Positions 6,275-14,315 of a stretch of DNA of 14,524 nucleotides are shown piece after piece (position 1 is the first letter of the stretch; every line of letters starts with the position of its first letter). A program made the translations under genes and the position numbers. The stretch comes from an uncultured Oscillibacter sp. GTDB taxonomy: Bacteria; Bacillota; Clostridia; Oscillospirales; Oscillospiraceae. The stretch covers positions 1 through 14,524 of the forward strand of contig CAOJHG010000011.1 in NCBI GenBank assembly GCA_948435975.1, in the 5' to 3' direction. The notes under the pieces are model-generated. The model was not told the origin of the DNA and did no database searches. It saw only the letters and a list, made by a program, of their open reading frames with translations.

Positions 6275-6958
6275 ATGATTACAAAAAGCGCCAGCATAAC
6301 CAGCCAGGTGGTGGATTACCTGAAAGAGAATATTGAGTCCGGTGTCTGGCAGGTCGGCGAAAAAATTCCTTCGGAAAACCAGATGGTGGCAGATCTGGGC
6401 GTGAGCCGTTCCAGCATCCGGACGGCAATTCAATATCTGATTGGACTGGGTGTGTTGAAAAGCTATCAGGGGAAGGGAACGTTTTTGATTGACCGCCAGG
6501 TGGAGAACTGGGACGAGGCGCAGAATAAGATCACCTCTGCGGACTGCATTGACATTTATAAGGTTTTGCAGTTCCGCCGGATTTTGGAGCCCGAGGCCTG
6601 CCGGATGGCGGTGGAGCACTATACGCCGGAGGTCTTTGCGGACCTGCAATATTACTTGCAGCAGATGGAGAAGAACCGGGGCAATCCGGTTAAATTCGTT
6701 CGGGCGGATATGCAGTTTCATGGGGTAATCTGCAAAGCGTCTGGAAATTCCCTGCTGGAGAAAAGCCTGAACAAGGTCTTTGCCGAGACGCGGAACAATC
6801 ACGAGCAGATGAATCTTCTTGTAGGCGATTATAACGGCATTCTATATCACACCTTGATTCTGGAGGCCTTCCGCAAAGGCGACGCGGAAGAGGCTTATCA
6901 GAAAATGCTGGAACACATTGAGGTAACAATGCGGGAATTCCAGCAGGACAACAAATAA
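6275..6958 (+). CDS. GntR-family transcriptional regulator, FCD (FadR) subfamily
   Basis: DNA-binding regulator of 227 aa, the usual FadR-subfamily length. The winged helix is at about 5-75: PSENQMVADLGVSRSSIRTA (32-51) is the recognition region and YQGKGTFL (64-71) the wing. The FCD effector domain (about 95-220) has the metal/ligand residues of the family: Asp145 and His149 (RADMQFHG), His192 (YHTLILEAF) and His214 (LEHIE), so a carboxylate effector bound through a metal is expected. It is the first gene of the catabolic locus, with its own promoter and a palindrome at its start, so autoregulation and control of the downstream operon are likely. FCD regulators next to TRAP systems and dehydratases typically sense hexuronates, aldonates or their intermediates; the ligand here is inferred from context. 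Confidence 0.9.
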   Translation: MITKSASITSQVVDYLKENIESGVWQVGEKIPSENQMVADLGVSRSSIRTAIQYLIGLGVLKSYQGKGTFLIDRQVENWDEAQNKITSADCIDIYKVLQFRRILEPEACRMAVEHYTPEVFADLQYYLQQMEKNRGNPVKFVRADMQFHGVICKASGNSLLEKSLNKVFAETRNNHEQMNLLVGDYNGILYHTLILEAFRKGDAEEAYQKMLEHIEVTMREFQQDNK

Positions 6959-7008
6959 AAGGAGAGAGGGTGAGGGGAAAAGCCTGCATCCTCATTTCCT
7001 GGAAGCGG

Positions 7009-7082
7009 CTTGTATGATGACCGCCAAGTTTGCGGCGATTGGATGGGTTGGCAAATCACACAAGTCCTGACTTGTATGATGA
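7009..7082 (+). promoter_or_regulatory. Operator-like region: direct repeat CTTGTATGATGA twice plus inverted repeat ACAAGT-N4-ACTTGT
   Basis: CTTGTATGATGA occurs at 7009-7020 and again at 7071-7082, 62 nt apart (about six helical turns, so on the same face of DNA). The second copy overlaps a perfect inverted repeat (7060-7065/7070-7075). Each copy contains TATGAT, which could serve as a -10, but no good -35 is placed for either. The region lies in the 164-nt gap between the regulator and the dehydratase and is the likely site of regulator binding. Confidence 0.45.
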
Positions 7083-7122
7083 GTAATAAGTTCAGCGGAA
7101 AAAGATCAAAGGAGGAGGAACA

Positions 7123-8370
7123 ATGGCAGTCAAAATCAGCGGCATCAAGGTAATCTGCACCGCGCCGGAGGGGATCAACCTGGTTGCCGTGAAGGTGGAG
7201 ACCAACCAGCCGGGACTGTACGGCCTGGGCTGCGCCACCTTCGCGTACCGGCATCTGACGGTGAAGCATCTGATTGAGGAGTACCTGGAGCCGCTTCTGG
7301 TGGGACGGGACGCGGAGAACATTGAGGAGCTCTGGCAGTTGATGCACCAAAATGCCTACTGGCGGAACGGACCCATTGAGAACAACGCGATTTCCGGCAT
7401 AGACATGGCGCTATGGGACATCAAAGGAAAGCTGGCAAACATGCCCCTCTACCAGCTTTTCGGCGGAAAGGTCCGGGAGGGCGTTCCAGTCTACCGCCAT
7501 GTAGACGGCAGAGACATTGAGGAGATTTGCGACAATATCCGGCAGTTCCAGGAAATGGGCATCACGCACCTTCGCTGTCAGTGCGGAGGGTACGGCGGTG
7601 CACCCTACGGCCAGACCCCGAAGACCGCCCCTGCCGGCGCACACGACGGCATGTATCTGGATTCCCGGCAGTACATCCGGGACACGGTCAAGCTCTTTGA
7701 GCAGATCCGTTCCCGCATTGGCTATGACATGCAGTTGATTCATGACGTTCACGAGCGCATCGCCCCCATCGAGGCCATCCGTCTGGCAAAGGAGCTGGAG
7801 CCCTTCGACCTCTTCTACCTGGAAGAGCCGGTGCCGCTGGAGCAGATTAACTGGCTCCGGAACCTCCGGCAGCAGACCAGTATCCCCATTGCCCATGGCG
7901 AGCTTTTCAACAACTCCAGAGAGTGGAAGACCATCATTGCGGAGCAGCTCATCGACTACTTCCGGGTCCACATCAGTCAGATTGGCGGAATCACCCCCGC
8001 CCGGAAGCTGCAAATCTTCGCTGAGCAGTTTGGCGTCCGCACAGCCTGGCACGGCCCCGGCGACATGTCTCCCATGGCCCACGCGGCGAATATCCATATC
8101 GACCTGGCGGCCCAGAACTTCGGCGTGCAGGAGTGGTCCGGCATCGAACCGCCCAACTTCGTCATCCAGGAGCTGAAGGGACCCCATGGCGCACTTTTGT
8201 AGGTCTTCCCGGGACTTCCGGAATATAAAAACGGCTACGTCTATGCCAATGATAAACCGGGCCTTGGCGTCGAGCTTGATGAAAAGGAGGCGGCAAAGTA
8301 TCCCTGCGAGAAAACGGTGACGACTTGGACCCAGACCCGCGGACGGGACGGCGCACTGGTTACGCCGTAA
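7123..8370 (+). pseudogene. Mannonate-dehydratase-like (ManD/RspA) enolase-superfamily gene interrupted by an in-frame TAG
   Basis: ManD-type enzymes dehydrate D-mannonate (some members D-gluconate) to 2-keto-3-deoxygluconate. A strong AAAGGAGGAGG precedes the ATG. The first 359 codons carry the family's barrel: NNAISGIDMALWDIKGK (87-103), Tyr157 in GGYGG, the metal and acid/base strand HDVHE (Asp208, His210), LEEP (Glu234), HGELF (Glu260), HGPGDMSP (His310) and Glu337. Codon 360 is TAG (8200-8202). Reading on in the same frame gives [20 protein letters not shown] and an open frame to TAA at 8368-8370, the expected C-terminal end, for 415 codons in total. So a single nonsense change (GAG to TAG would explain it), not a frameshift, removes the last 56 residues. 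The product is probably inactive unless the stop is read through or is a sequencing error. Confidence 0.8.
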
Positions 8371-8399
8371 TTGAAGAGAAAAAGAAAGGAGAATTGCAC

Positions 8400-9416
8400 A
8401 TGAAAAAATCACCCATGACGGTCACTGCGGTGATTGCTGTGCTGGCGCTGCTGCTCAGCGGCTTCAGCGTGCTCAAGGACCAGCAGGTAGCGGCCAGCCA
8501 GGATGGGACCATCACTCTGCGCATGGCGCAGACCTCGTCGGAAACGGGCGCTATCGGCCAGTCCATGGAGGTGTTCGCGGACCGCATCTATGAGGAGACC
8601 AACGGCCGGTACAAAATCGAGACCTATCACAACGGACAGCTTGGCGCGGAGATCGACACTATTGAGGGCTGTCAGATGGGGACCATTGACATTGCGGTGG
8701 TCAACCAATCCACCCTGGGCAACTTCATCAGCGAGTTCCAGGCCCTGGATATCCCCTATCTCATCACCTCCACAGAGCAGGCGGACGCCGTTTTCCTGGG
8801 CAGTATCGGACAGCAGTTCCTGGATAAGCTCTCCGGTGTTCAGCTCTACGGCTACGGCATCTGGGAATCCGGCTTCCGGAATCTGAGCAACAGCGTCAAG
8901 CCCGTCAATTCCGTTGCTGACGTACAGGGAATGCGGATTCGTACCATGGAGAATCAAATCCACATCGCATTCTGGAAGGAAATGGGCGCCGACGCTACGC
9001 CGATGTCCTGGTCCGACGCCTACCCCGCCCTCCAGCAAGGAGCCCTGGACGGCCAGGAAAATCCCTCCACGGTCATCCTCACCAACAACGTGGCCCAGGT
9101 CAATAACCAACTGGCAGTGACCGAGCACGCCTATTCCACCGTGTTCCTGGTCATGAGTCCTACCACCTGGGCCAATCTGGGAGAAGAGTATCAGGCCATT
9201 TTTATGAAAGTCATGGAGGAGTGCAGCATCTCCGAGCGGGAGCTGAGCCGGGAAATGGACGCGGAGGCCATCGGCAAGCTGGAAGAGCAGGGTATGACTG
9301 CGACCTATCCCGATAAGCAGGAATTTGTGGACAAGGCGGAAAATCTGTACGCTCAGTGGGAAGAGATTTACGGGGATGTGATTTCCCAGATCCGCGCCCT
9401 TGGTTCCACAAAATAG
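8400..9416 (+). CDS. dctP: TRAP transporter substrate-binding protein, DctP family
   Basis: Extracytoplasmic receptor that hands a carboxylate, here probably a sugar acid, to the DctQM permease; 338 aa, the typical length. The start at 8400 follows AAAGGAG by 8 nt; an upstream in-frame extension overlaps the dehydratase tail and is not favoured. A hydrophobic signal segment spans about residues 6-24. DctP features are the opening strand ITLRMAQ (38-44), GMRIRTMEN (177-185) with the Arg that usually salt-bridges the ligand carboxylate, WSDAYPALQQGALDGQENP (204-222) and the C-terminal helices. Oddity: at the end of the signal segment the sequence is LLLSGF, where Gram-positive binding proteins usually have a lipobox LSGC. 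Phe22 (TTC) replaces Cys, so anchoring may depend on an uncleaved helix. It lies 29 nt after the dehydratase stop and 13 nt before dctQ. Confidence 0.9.
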   Translation: MKKSPMTVTAVIAVLALLLSGFSVLKDQQVAASQDGTITLRMAQTSSETGAIGQSMEVFADRIYEETNGRYKIETYHNGQLGAEIDTIEGCQMGTIDIAVVNQSTLGNFISEFQALDIPYLITSTEQADAVFLGSIGQQFLDKLSGVQLYGYGIWESGFRNLSNSVKPVNSVADVQGMRIRTMENQIHIAFWKEMGADATPMSWSDAYPALQQGALDGQENPSTVILTNNVAQVNNQLAVTEHAYSTVFLVMSPTTWANLGEEYQAIFMKVMEECSISERELSREMDAEAIGKLEEQGMTATYPDKQEFVDKAENLYAQWEEIYGDVISQIRALGSTK

Positions 9417-9429
9417 GAGGGAGGATATC

Positions 9430-9917
9430 ATGGAAAAATTCGCACAGGGATTTAAAAGGGTTCAAAGCGTGTTCAGCAAGCTGATTGGAGCGGCGCTGCT
9501 GGTGATGATGCTGGTGGTGTTCATGCAGATCGTCTGCGGCCTGTTCAACATGAGCCTTTCCTGGTCGGAGGAGCTGTCCGGTATCTCTTTGTAGCGGTGA
9601 TCGCACTGGGCATCAACCTGGCCAGCACGAAGCATCTCTTTGTACGCATTGAAATTATTGACGGTTACTTAAAAGGAAACGCTGTGTTTGTGATAGACGT
9701 GGTGCGGAAGCTCATCGCCATGTATGTCAGCTTCATATTCGTTTACAGCGGCTGGGAACTGATTCAAATTGGCGGCTACCAGGTCAGCCCGGCTATGAGC
9801 ATCCCCATGAGCATTCTGTACAGCATCATCTTCCTGGGCTTCCTCCTCAATGCGGCGGCGCTGGTGGTGGACTGCTGGGAGAAATTTTCCGGTGAGATGA
9901 AAGGGGAGGAGAACTAA
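9430..9917 (+). pseudogene. dctQ: TRAP transporter small permease DctQ, split by a one-base frameshift
   Basis: DctQ is the four-helix membrane subunit that joins DctM. The ATG at 9430 has AGGAGGGAGG upstream. The first frame gives one membrane helix (LIGAALLVMMLVVFMQIVCG) and the conserved SWSEELS, then runs into TAG at 9592-9594. From CGG at 9579 the -1 frame continues exactly as the family does: RYLFVAVIALGINLASTKH, then three further hydrophobic segments, ending at TAA 9915-9917. Joined, the protein would be about 162 aa, normal for DctQ. Adding one base near 9577-9581 (TCCGG to TCCCGG) restores the frame. There is no slippery heptamer, so programmed frameshifting is unlikely; a deletion or a sequencing error is the better explanation. 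The stop overlaps the dctM start (TAATG). Confidence 0.8.
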
Positions 9918-11200
9918 TGGATATTGCTGCGAGCGCAATGATTATCGTCCTGCTGCTGACGATGGCGGCTGGATTGGAGATTACCTGGGCCCTGGGGCTG
10001 AGCTGCGTGGTGGCGGTTCTGCTGGACCCCAAGCTCACCTTTGTCGTCGTGGCCCAGCGGATTTTTGCCGGGTCCAACAGCTTCACCATGCTGGCAATTC
10101 CGGCGTTTATGCTGGCGGGCGACATCATGAGCAAGGGCGGCCTGTCGAAACGGCTGGTGTCTTTCGCGGATTCCCTGGTGGGATGGATTTCCGGCGGCAT
10201 CTCGCTGGTGTCCATCGTGGCCTGCACTTTCTTCGCGGCCATTTCCGGCTCCTCTGTGGCGACTACTGCGGCAATCGGCGGCCTGATGTATCCAGAGATG
10301 GTGGAGCGCAAGTATCCCCCTGACTACGCCGCTGCGGTCCAGGCCATCGGCGGCACCCTGGGCATCGTTATTCCGCCCAGTATCGTCCTGGTCATCTACG
10401 GCAACATTACGGAGACCGATGTGGGCAAGCTGCTGATGGCGGGCGTTCTGCCGGGAATTGTGTGCTGCGTGGCCCTGTGCGTCTACGCTTATTTCAAGGC
10501 CAAGAAGTGCAATTTCCCCAAATCGGACAAGTTTTCCTTCAAGCGCTTCCTGCTTTCGTTCAAGGACGCTATCTGGGCCCTGATTATGCCCGTCATCATT
10601 CTGGGCGGCATCTACGGCGGCTTCTTTGCTCCAACGGAATCCGCAGTGGTTGCAGTGGTTTACGGCATGGTGGTCTGTCTGGCGGTTTACCGGGAGATTT
10701 CCGCCAAGACCCTTTGGGAGATCATCGAGACCACTGCCACCGGAACGGCGAACCTGATGATCCTGGTGGTCACGGCGCAGATGTTCGGCTGGCTGATTTC
10801 TTACTATCAGATTCCCCAGGCCGTCAGCGCGTTCATGCTGTCCTTTGTTTCCAATAAATACATGTTCTGGGCAATCATCATTATCCTGCTGACCATCTGC
10901 GGCATGTTCCTGGAGGTAGGCGCGACAAATCTGATCCTGGGTCCCATCCTGGCTCCAATTGCAGTGGCGTTTGGCATCGACCCGATTCAGTTCGGCTTGG
11001 TGTTCGTTTTCCTGCTGGCAATGGGACAGGCCACGCCGCCCTTCGGAACCTGCATGTTCGTTTCCTGCGGCATCAGCAAACAGCCGGTGTCCAAGGTGTC
11101 GAAGGAGCTGGTGCCCTTCGTGGGAGTGGAGATTCTCTGCGGTGTCCTTTTTGCCCTGGTTCCTGCAATCTCTACGTTCCTGCCCGGTATCATCAGTTGA
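9917..11200 (+). CDS. dctM: TRAP transporter large permease, DctM subunit
   Basis: Main channel subunit of the ion-coupled TRAP transporter, 427 aa, full length. It is almost wholly hydrophobic with about a dozen predicted membrane segments. Family marks include AGSNSFTMLAIPAFMLAGDI (about 51-70), FFAAISGSSVATTAAIG with the Ser/Thr-rich re-entrant loop, GGTLGIVIPPSIVLVIYG, FFAPTESAVVAVVYG, and near the end GQATPPFGTCMFV. The start codon overlaps the dctQ stop and is preceded by GGGGAGGAG, so translation is probably coupled to dctQ; the frameshift in dctQ could therefore lower DctM as well. It transports the ligand bound by DctP. No lesion is seen in this gene. Confidence 0.93.
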   Translation: MDIAASAMIIVLLLTMAAGLEITWALGLSCVVAVLLDPKLTFVVVAQRIFAGSNSFTMLAIPAFMLAGDIMSKGGLSKRLVSFADSLVGWISGGISLVSIVACTFFAAISGSSVATTAAIGGLMYPEMVERKYPPDYAAAVQAIGGTLGIVIPPSIVLVIYGNITETDVGKLLMAGVLPGIVCCVALCVYAYFKAKKCNFPKSDKFSFKRFLLSFKDAIWALIMPVIILGGIYGGFFAPTESAVVAVVYGMVVCLAVYREISAKTLWEIIETTATGTANLMILVVTAQMFGWLISYYQIPQAVSAFMLSFVSNKYMFWAIIIILLTICGMFLEVGATNLILGPILAPIAVAFGIDPIQFGLVFVFLLAMGQATPPFGTCMFVSCGISKQPVSKVSKELVPFVGVEILCGVLFALVPAISTFLPGIIS

Positions 11201-11241
11201 GTTTCCGAGCGCTGCTTTTATGAATGATAAAGGAAAGGTGA

Positions 11242-12294
11242 ATGACAGTGAAAGGCATGATGAAAGAAGTCGTCGTGACCGAGCCTCACAAATACGAGGT
11301 GCGGGAAGTCCCGGTTCCAGAGCCCAAGGACGGCGAGGTTCAGATCAAATTGATGGCGGCCGGCGTCTGCGGCAGCGACGTCCACATCTTCAAGGGGGAG
11401 AATCCGAATTCCCGCTATCCCCTGATTCCGGGGCATGAAAACGTGGGCATTGTCACGAAGACGGGCAAGGACTGCACCCGCGTTCAAGTGGGCGACCACG
11501 TGGTGATTGACTACGTGATGCGCTGCGGCGAGTGCTACCAGTGTACCCATGGCCGCGGCAACGTCTGCGAGCATGTGCTGGTTCGTGGAAGCGGCACCGA
11601 CGGCGGCTGGCGGGAATACTGGTGTGTGGAGGAGTCTTACGTTTACAAGATTGACAGCCACATTCCCTGGGGCGACGCGGCTTTTATTGAGCCTCTGACC
11701 ATCGGCGAACACAGCACCAGCCGGGGCCGGGTCTGCGGGGACGACGTGGTTTTCATCCTGGGTGCGGGCACCATCGGCACCATCATCGCGCAGGCCTGCA
11801 AGCTCAAGGGGGCCAAGACCATCATCTGCTGTGACATTGACGGCGGCAGTCTGGAGCGCAGCAAGCTGTTCGGCGCGGACTACACCATCAACAGCAGAAC
11901 TCAGGATATTGCGGAGGAGGTCCGGAAGATTACCGGCGGCCACGGCTGTACCGTTGGCTTTGACGCCGCCGCGTTCCCTGGCAGTTTGACCATGATTTTG
12001 CAGCCTGGCATTCTCAGCAACGCCAGCCGGGTGGTTCCTATGGGCTTCTCCACCGAGCCGGAGAAGATCAACCAGCAGATGATAAACGGCCGGGAGCTGG
12101 ATATCATCGGCACCCGTATGAGCCTGAACCAGTGGATTCCCACCGCGCAGAAGATGGCGGAGGGCAAATACCGCGTGAAGGGTCTGGTTACGTCCTACAT
12201 CAAGTTCCGCGACATCGACCAGGTATTTTATCGGATCGACCATCCCGACGAGAGCTCTAAGAAGATGGTGATTCTGTTTGACGGGGCAGAGTAA
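11242..12294 (+). CDS. Zinc-dependent medium-chain dehydrogenase (sorbitol/L-idonate/L-gulonate dehydrogenase type)
   Basis: NAD(P)-linked MDR enzyme of 350 aa that oxidises or reduces a polyol or sugar acid. The ATG at 11242 follows AAAGGAAAGG. Catalytic zinc ligands are Cys43 (GVCGSDVH), His65-Glu66 (PGHENVG) and Glu150 (FIEPLTIGEH). The structural zinc site is Cys95, Cys98, Cys101 and Cys109. The Rossmann fold starts at GAGTIG (174-179), with Asp198 at the end of the second strand favouring NAD over NADP. It is complete and resembles RspB-type proteins. In E. coli and some proteobacteria a dehydrogenase of this type paired with a ManD-like protein oxidises L-gulonate to D-fructuronate, so the same step is plausible here; L-idonate or another keto-acid substrate cannot be excluded. 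It lies 41 nt after dctM and 15 nt before the SDR gene. Confidence 0.88.
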   Translation: MTVKGMMKEVVVTEPHKYEVREVPVPEPKDGEVQIKLMAAGVCGSDVHIFKGENPNSRYPLIPGHENVGIVTKTGKDCTRVQVGDHVVIDYVMRCGECYQCTHGRGNVCEHVLVRGSGTDGGWREYWCVEESYVYKIDSHIPWGDAAFIEPLTIGEHSTSRGRVCGDDVVFILGAGTIGTIIAQACKLKGAKTIICCDIDGGSLERSKLFGADYTINSRTQDIAEEVRKITGGHGCTVGFDAAAFPGSLTMILQPGILSNASRVVPMGFSTEPEKINQQMINGRELDIIGTRMSLNQWIPTAQKMAEGKYRVKGLVTSYIKFRDIDQVFYRIDHPDESSKKMVILFDGAE

Positions 12295-12309
12295 GGAGGA
12301 GATGCAGAA

Positions 12310-13080
12310 ATGAACGGAAAAGACCTGTTTAATATCGAGGGCAAAAAGGCGATTGTCACCGGCGGCACCCGGGGCCTGGGCTATGGCATGGCGGAAGGCC
12401 TGATGGAGGCCGGGTGCGAGGTTGCCATTGTAGGCACCTCCGGGAAGGTGTTCGAGGTGGCGAAGGGGTTCTGCGACCGCGGGTTCCAGTGCCACGGCGT
12501 CCAGGCGGATTTCAGCAAGCGGGAAAACGTCTATCAGGGCTTCCAGGAGTGCGTAGAGAAGCTGGGCGGCGATTTGGATATTCTGGTCACGGCTCACGGC
12601 ATCCAGCGCCGCCACAGTGCCGAGGAATTCCCCATAGAGGAGTGGGACGAGGTTCTGAATGTCAACCTGAATTCTGTCTTTGTTCTCTGCCAGGAGGCGG
12701 GGAAGATTATGCTGAAAAAGGGCTATGGAAAGATTATCAACATTGCGTCTATGGTTTCCTGGTTCGGCGGGCAGACGGTCCCGGCCTATACTGCGGCAAA
12801 GGGCGGCGTGACACAGTTGACCAAGGAGCTGAGCAACGACTGGATTGCACGGGGCGTCAATGTCAACGCGCTGGCCCCCGGCTACATGGCGACGGAGATG
12901 AACGCGGCGCTTCTGGACCCCAGCAATCCCCGCCGCCAGCAGATTACCGACCGTATTCCGGCAGGCCGCTGGGGCACAGGGGACGACATGAAGGGCGCGT
13001 GCATCTTCCTGGCCTCCCATGCCAGCGACTACCTGGGCGGCGCCATTATCCCGGTAGACGGCGGATATTTGGTGAAGTGA
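12310..13080 (+). CDS. KduD-like short-chain dehydrogenase/reductase
   Basis: Classical SDR of 256 aa. Cofactor site GGTRGLG (18-24); catalytic Ser147, Tyr160 and Lys164 (INIASM; YTAAK); the active-site Asn is in NVNLNS (117-122). LAPGYMATEM (188-197), RIPAGRWG (215-222) and the ending PVDGGYL are typical of KduD, which interconverts 2,5-diketo-3-deoxygluconate and 2-keto-3-deoxygluconate, and of related sugar-acid reductases. In this context it might instead be an SDR-type fructuronate reductase making D-mannonate for the dehydratase. Oddity: the usual NNAG motif after the fourth strand is TAHG (94-97), yet the rest of the active site is intact. The start at 12310 follows AGGAGG; an ATG at 12301 leads at once into a stop. 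It is the last gene of the operon, followed by a terminator. Confidence 0.87.
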   Translation: MNGKDLFNIEGKKAIVTGGTRGLGYGMAEGLMEAGCEVAIVGTSGKVFEVAKGFCDRGFQCHGVQADFSKRENVYQGFQECVEKLGGDLDILVTAHGIQRRHSAEEFPIEEWDEVLNVNLNSVFVLCQEAGKIMLKKGYGKIINIASMVSWFGGQTVPAYTAAKGGVTQLTKELSNDWIARGVNVNALAPGYMATEMNAALLDPSNPRRQQITDRIPAGRWGTGDDMKGACIFLASHASDYLGGAIIPVDGGYLVK

Positions 13081-13133
13081 GGCGTTTGCGTCCCGCTGAT
13101 TAGGACCCGATAGCTTTCCAAAAAATAGGAAGA

Positions 13134-13179
13134 CCGGTGGAGTCATTGCAGTGCAGAGGCTCCACCGGCTGCGTTTTTT
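13134..13179 (+). terminator. Rho-independent terminator of the catabolic operon
   Basis: CCGGTGGAG (13134-13142) pairs perfectly with CTCCACCGG (13160-13168) around a 17-nt loop, followed by CTGCG and TTTTTT (13174-13179), 54 nt after the SDR stop. Confidence 0.85.
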
Positions 13180-13220
13180 GCGGTGCCGCGGTATTCTTCT
13201 GGAAGATTTCGTTTTTTCCC

Positions 13221-13249
13221 TTTTCATGGTTCCAGAAGTGTGTTATAAT
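13221..13249 (+). promoter_or_regulatory. Extended -10 promoter of the aldo/keto reductase gene
   Basis: TTTTCA (13221-13226), a 17-nt spacer, then a perfect TATAAT (13244-13249) preceded by TG one base upstream (TGTTATAAT), a strong extended -10. The predicted start is near 13256, with a 74-nt leader. It makes the reductase transcriptionally independent of the operon. Confidence 0.65.
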
Positions 13250-13329
13250 GAAAAAGAAACCAGGCTGAGCGCTTCAAAGGCTTGACAGTTATGCGTTTCG
13301 AGAACGAAAAAGGAAAGGGTAGAGCGGCA

Positions 13330-14286
13330 ATGCGGTATAAGGTATTTGGCAAGACAGGTATGCGGGTTTCCGAGATGACCCTGGGCACCTGGGGGATGGG
13401 CGGCGTCGGCTGGGACGACAACCCGGAGGAGGTCCGGCAGGACGCCATTCGTGCGGCGGTAGAGGCCGGAGTGAACTTTATGGATACGGCCCCAGCGTAT
13501 AACGGAGGCGCGGCAGAGCGATGCCTTGGCAAGACCCTGGAGGACATGGGCGCACGGAAGGATATCATGATCTCCACCAAATGCGGCAATGTGTTCGTAG
13601 ACGGCGTGACCTACCGGCGGGATGGTTCTGCGTCCGGCGTCCGGCGGCAGTGCGAGGACTCCCTGCGGAATCTGCGGACGGACTATATTGACCTGATGCT
13701 GGTCCATTGGCCGGACCCCGCGACCCCCTTCGAGGAAACCATGACGGAGCTGGGGAAGCTGAAGCAGGAGGGGAAGATCCTCCATGTGGGCGTGTCCAAT
13801 TTCAGCCAGGCCCAGATGGAGGAGGCGGGCCGCTTCTGTGAGATCGAGGCATATCAGCCGCAGTATTCTATGGTCCACCGGGATGATGAGGCCCTGATTA
13901 AATGGGCTGCGGAACAGGGGATGGGTGTCATGACCTACGGCTCCCTGGGCGGAGGCATTTTGACTGGCGTGTTCCGGGAGCTGACCGCCTTTGCCGCCAG
14001 TGACAGCCGCAACCGCTTCTATAAGCATTTCCACGAGCCGGTATTTTCCAGGGTCATGGAGCTCCTGAAAGTGATGGACCGCTTCTCCGAGGAGCACGAC
14101 AATGTACCTTTGGCTCAGATTGCTTTGAACTGGTGCGCCCAAAAGGAATTCGTTTCCACCTGCATTGTAGGCGCACAGCATCGGAGGAAGGTTTTCCAAA
14201 ATGCCGCCGCTTTCGAGTGGAGCCTGACGCCGGAGGAGATTGCAGACTTGGATAAGGCTATTTCCACGTATATCCCAACAAACTGA
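13330..14286 (+). CDS. Aldo/keto reductase
   Basis: NADPH-type cytoplasmic oxidoreductase with a (beta/alpha)8 barrel, 318 aa. The start at 13330 gives the typical family opening MRYKVFGKTG and has AAAGGAAAGGG about 10 nt upstream; the frame also opens at TTG 13282 and ATG 13291, but those extensions are unlike the family. The catalytic tetrad is visible as Asp52 and Tyr57 (MDTAPAYNGG), Lys84 (STKCGN) and His126 (LVHWPD). The later barrel strands read HVGVSNFS, QPQYSMVHR and GVMTYGSLGGG, and the cofactor phosphate site lies near CIVGAQHRRK. It belongs with the bacterial YajO/YhdN-like general reductases; the substrate is unknown. Its own promoter and terminator separate it from the sugar-acid operon, though a role in sugar or keto-acid reduction would fit the location. 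Confidence 0.9.
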   Translation: MRYKVFGKTGMRVSEMTLGTWGMGGVGWDDNPEEVRQDAIRAAVEAGVNFMDTAPAYNGGAAERCLGKTLEDMGARKDIMISTKCGNVFVDGVTYRRDGSASGVRRQCEDSLRNLRTDYIDLMLVHWPDPATPFEETMTELGKLKQEGKILHVGVSNFSQAQMEEAGRFCEIEAYQPQYSMVHRDDEALIKWAAEQGMGVMTYGSLGGGILTGVFRELTAFAASDSRNRFYKHFHEPVFSRVMELLKVMDRFSEEHDNVPLAQIALNWCAQKEFVSTCIVGAQHRRKVFQNAAAFEWSLTPEEIADLDKAISTYIPTN

Positions 14287-14315
14287 AAAGAGGCGGAGAA
14301 CGCTATATTCTGCGC

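Noticed and set aside
8200..8202. Amber codon as a possible pyrrolysine or programmed read-through site
   Set aside because: No pyrrolysine genes or downstream recoding structure are seen, and the position is not a known Pyl site in this family; a nonsense mutation or error is simpler.
7411..8412. 333-codon minus frame opposite the dehydratase, and a 340-codon minus frame at 8409-9431 opposite dctP
   Set aside because: Both are codon-bias shadows of recognised genes, without ribosome sites or domains.
9574..9582. Programmed -1 frameshift in dctQ
   Set aside because: The site CTGTCCGGT lacks an X XXY YYZ slippery heptamer and no strong stem follows at the right distance.
11218..13227. A 669-codon open frame on the minus strand opposite the zinc dehydrogenase and SDR genes
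   Set aside because: It is a shadow of two well-recognised plus-strand genes with GC-rich codons, has no family features and lies wholly antisense to them.
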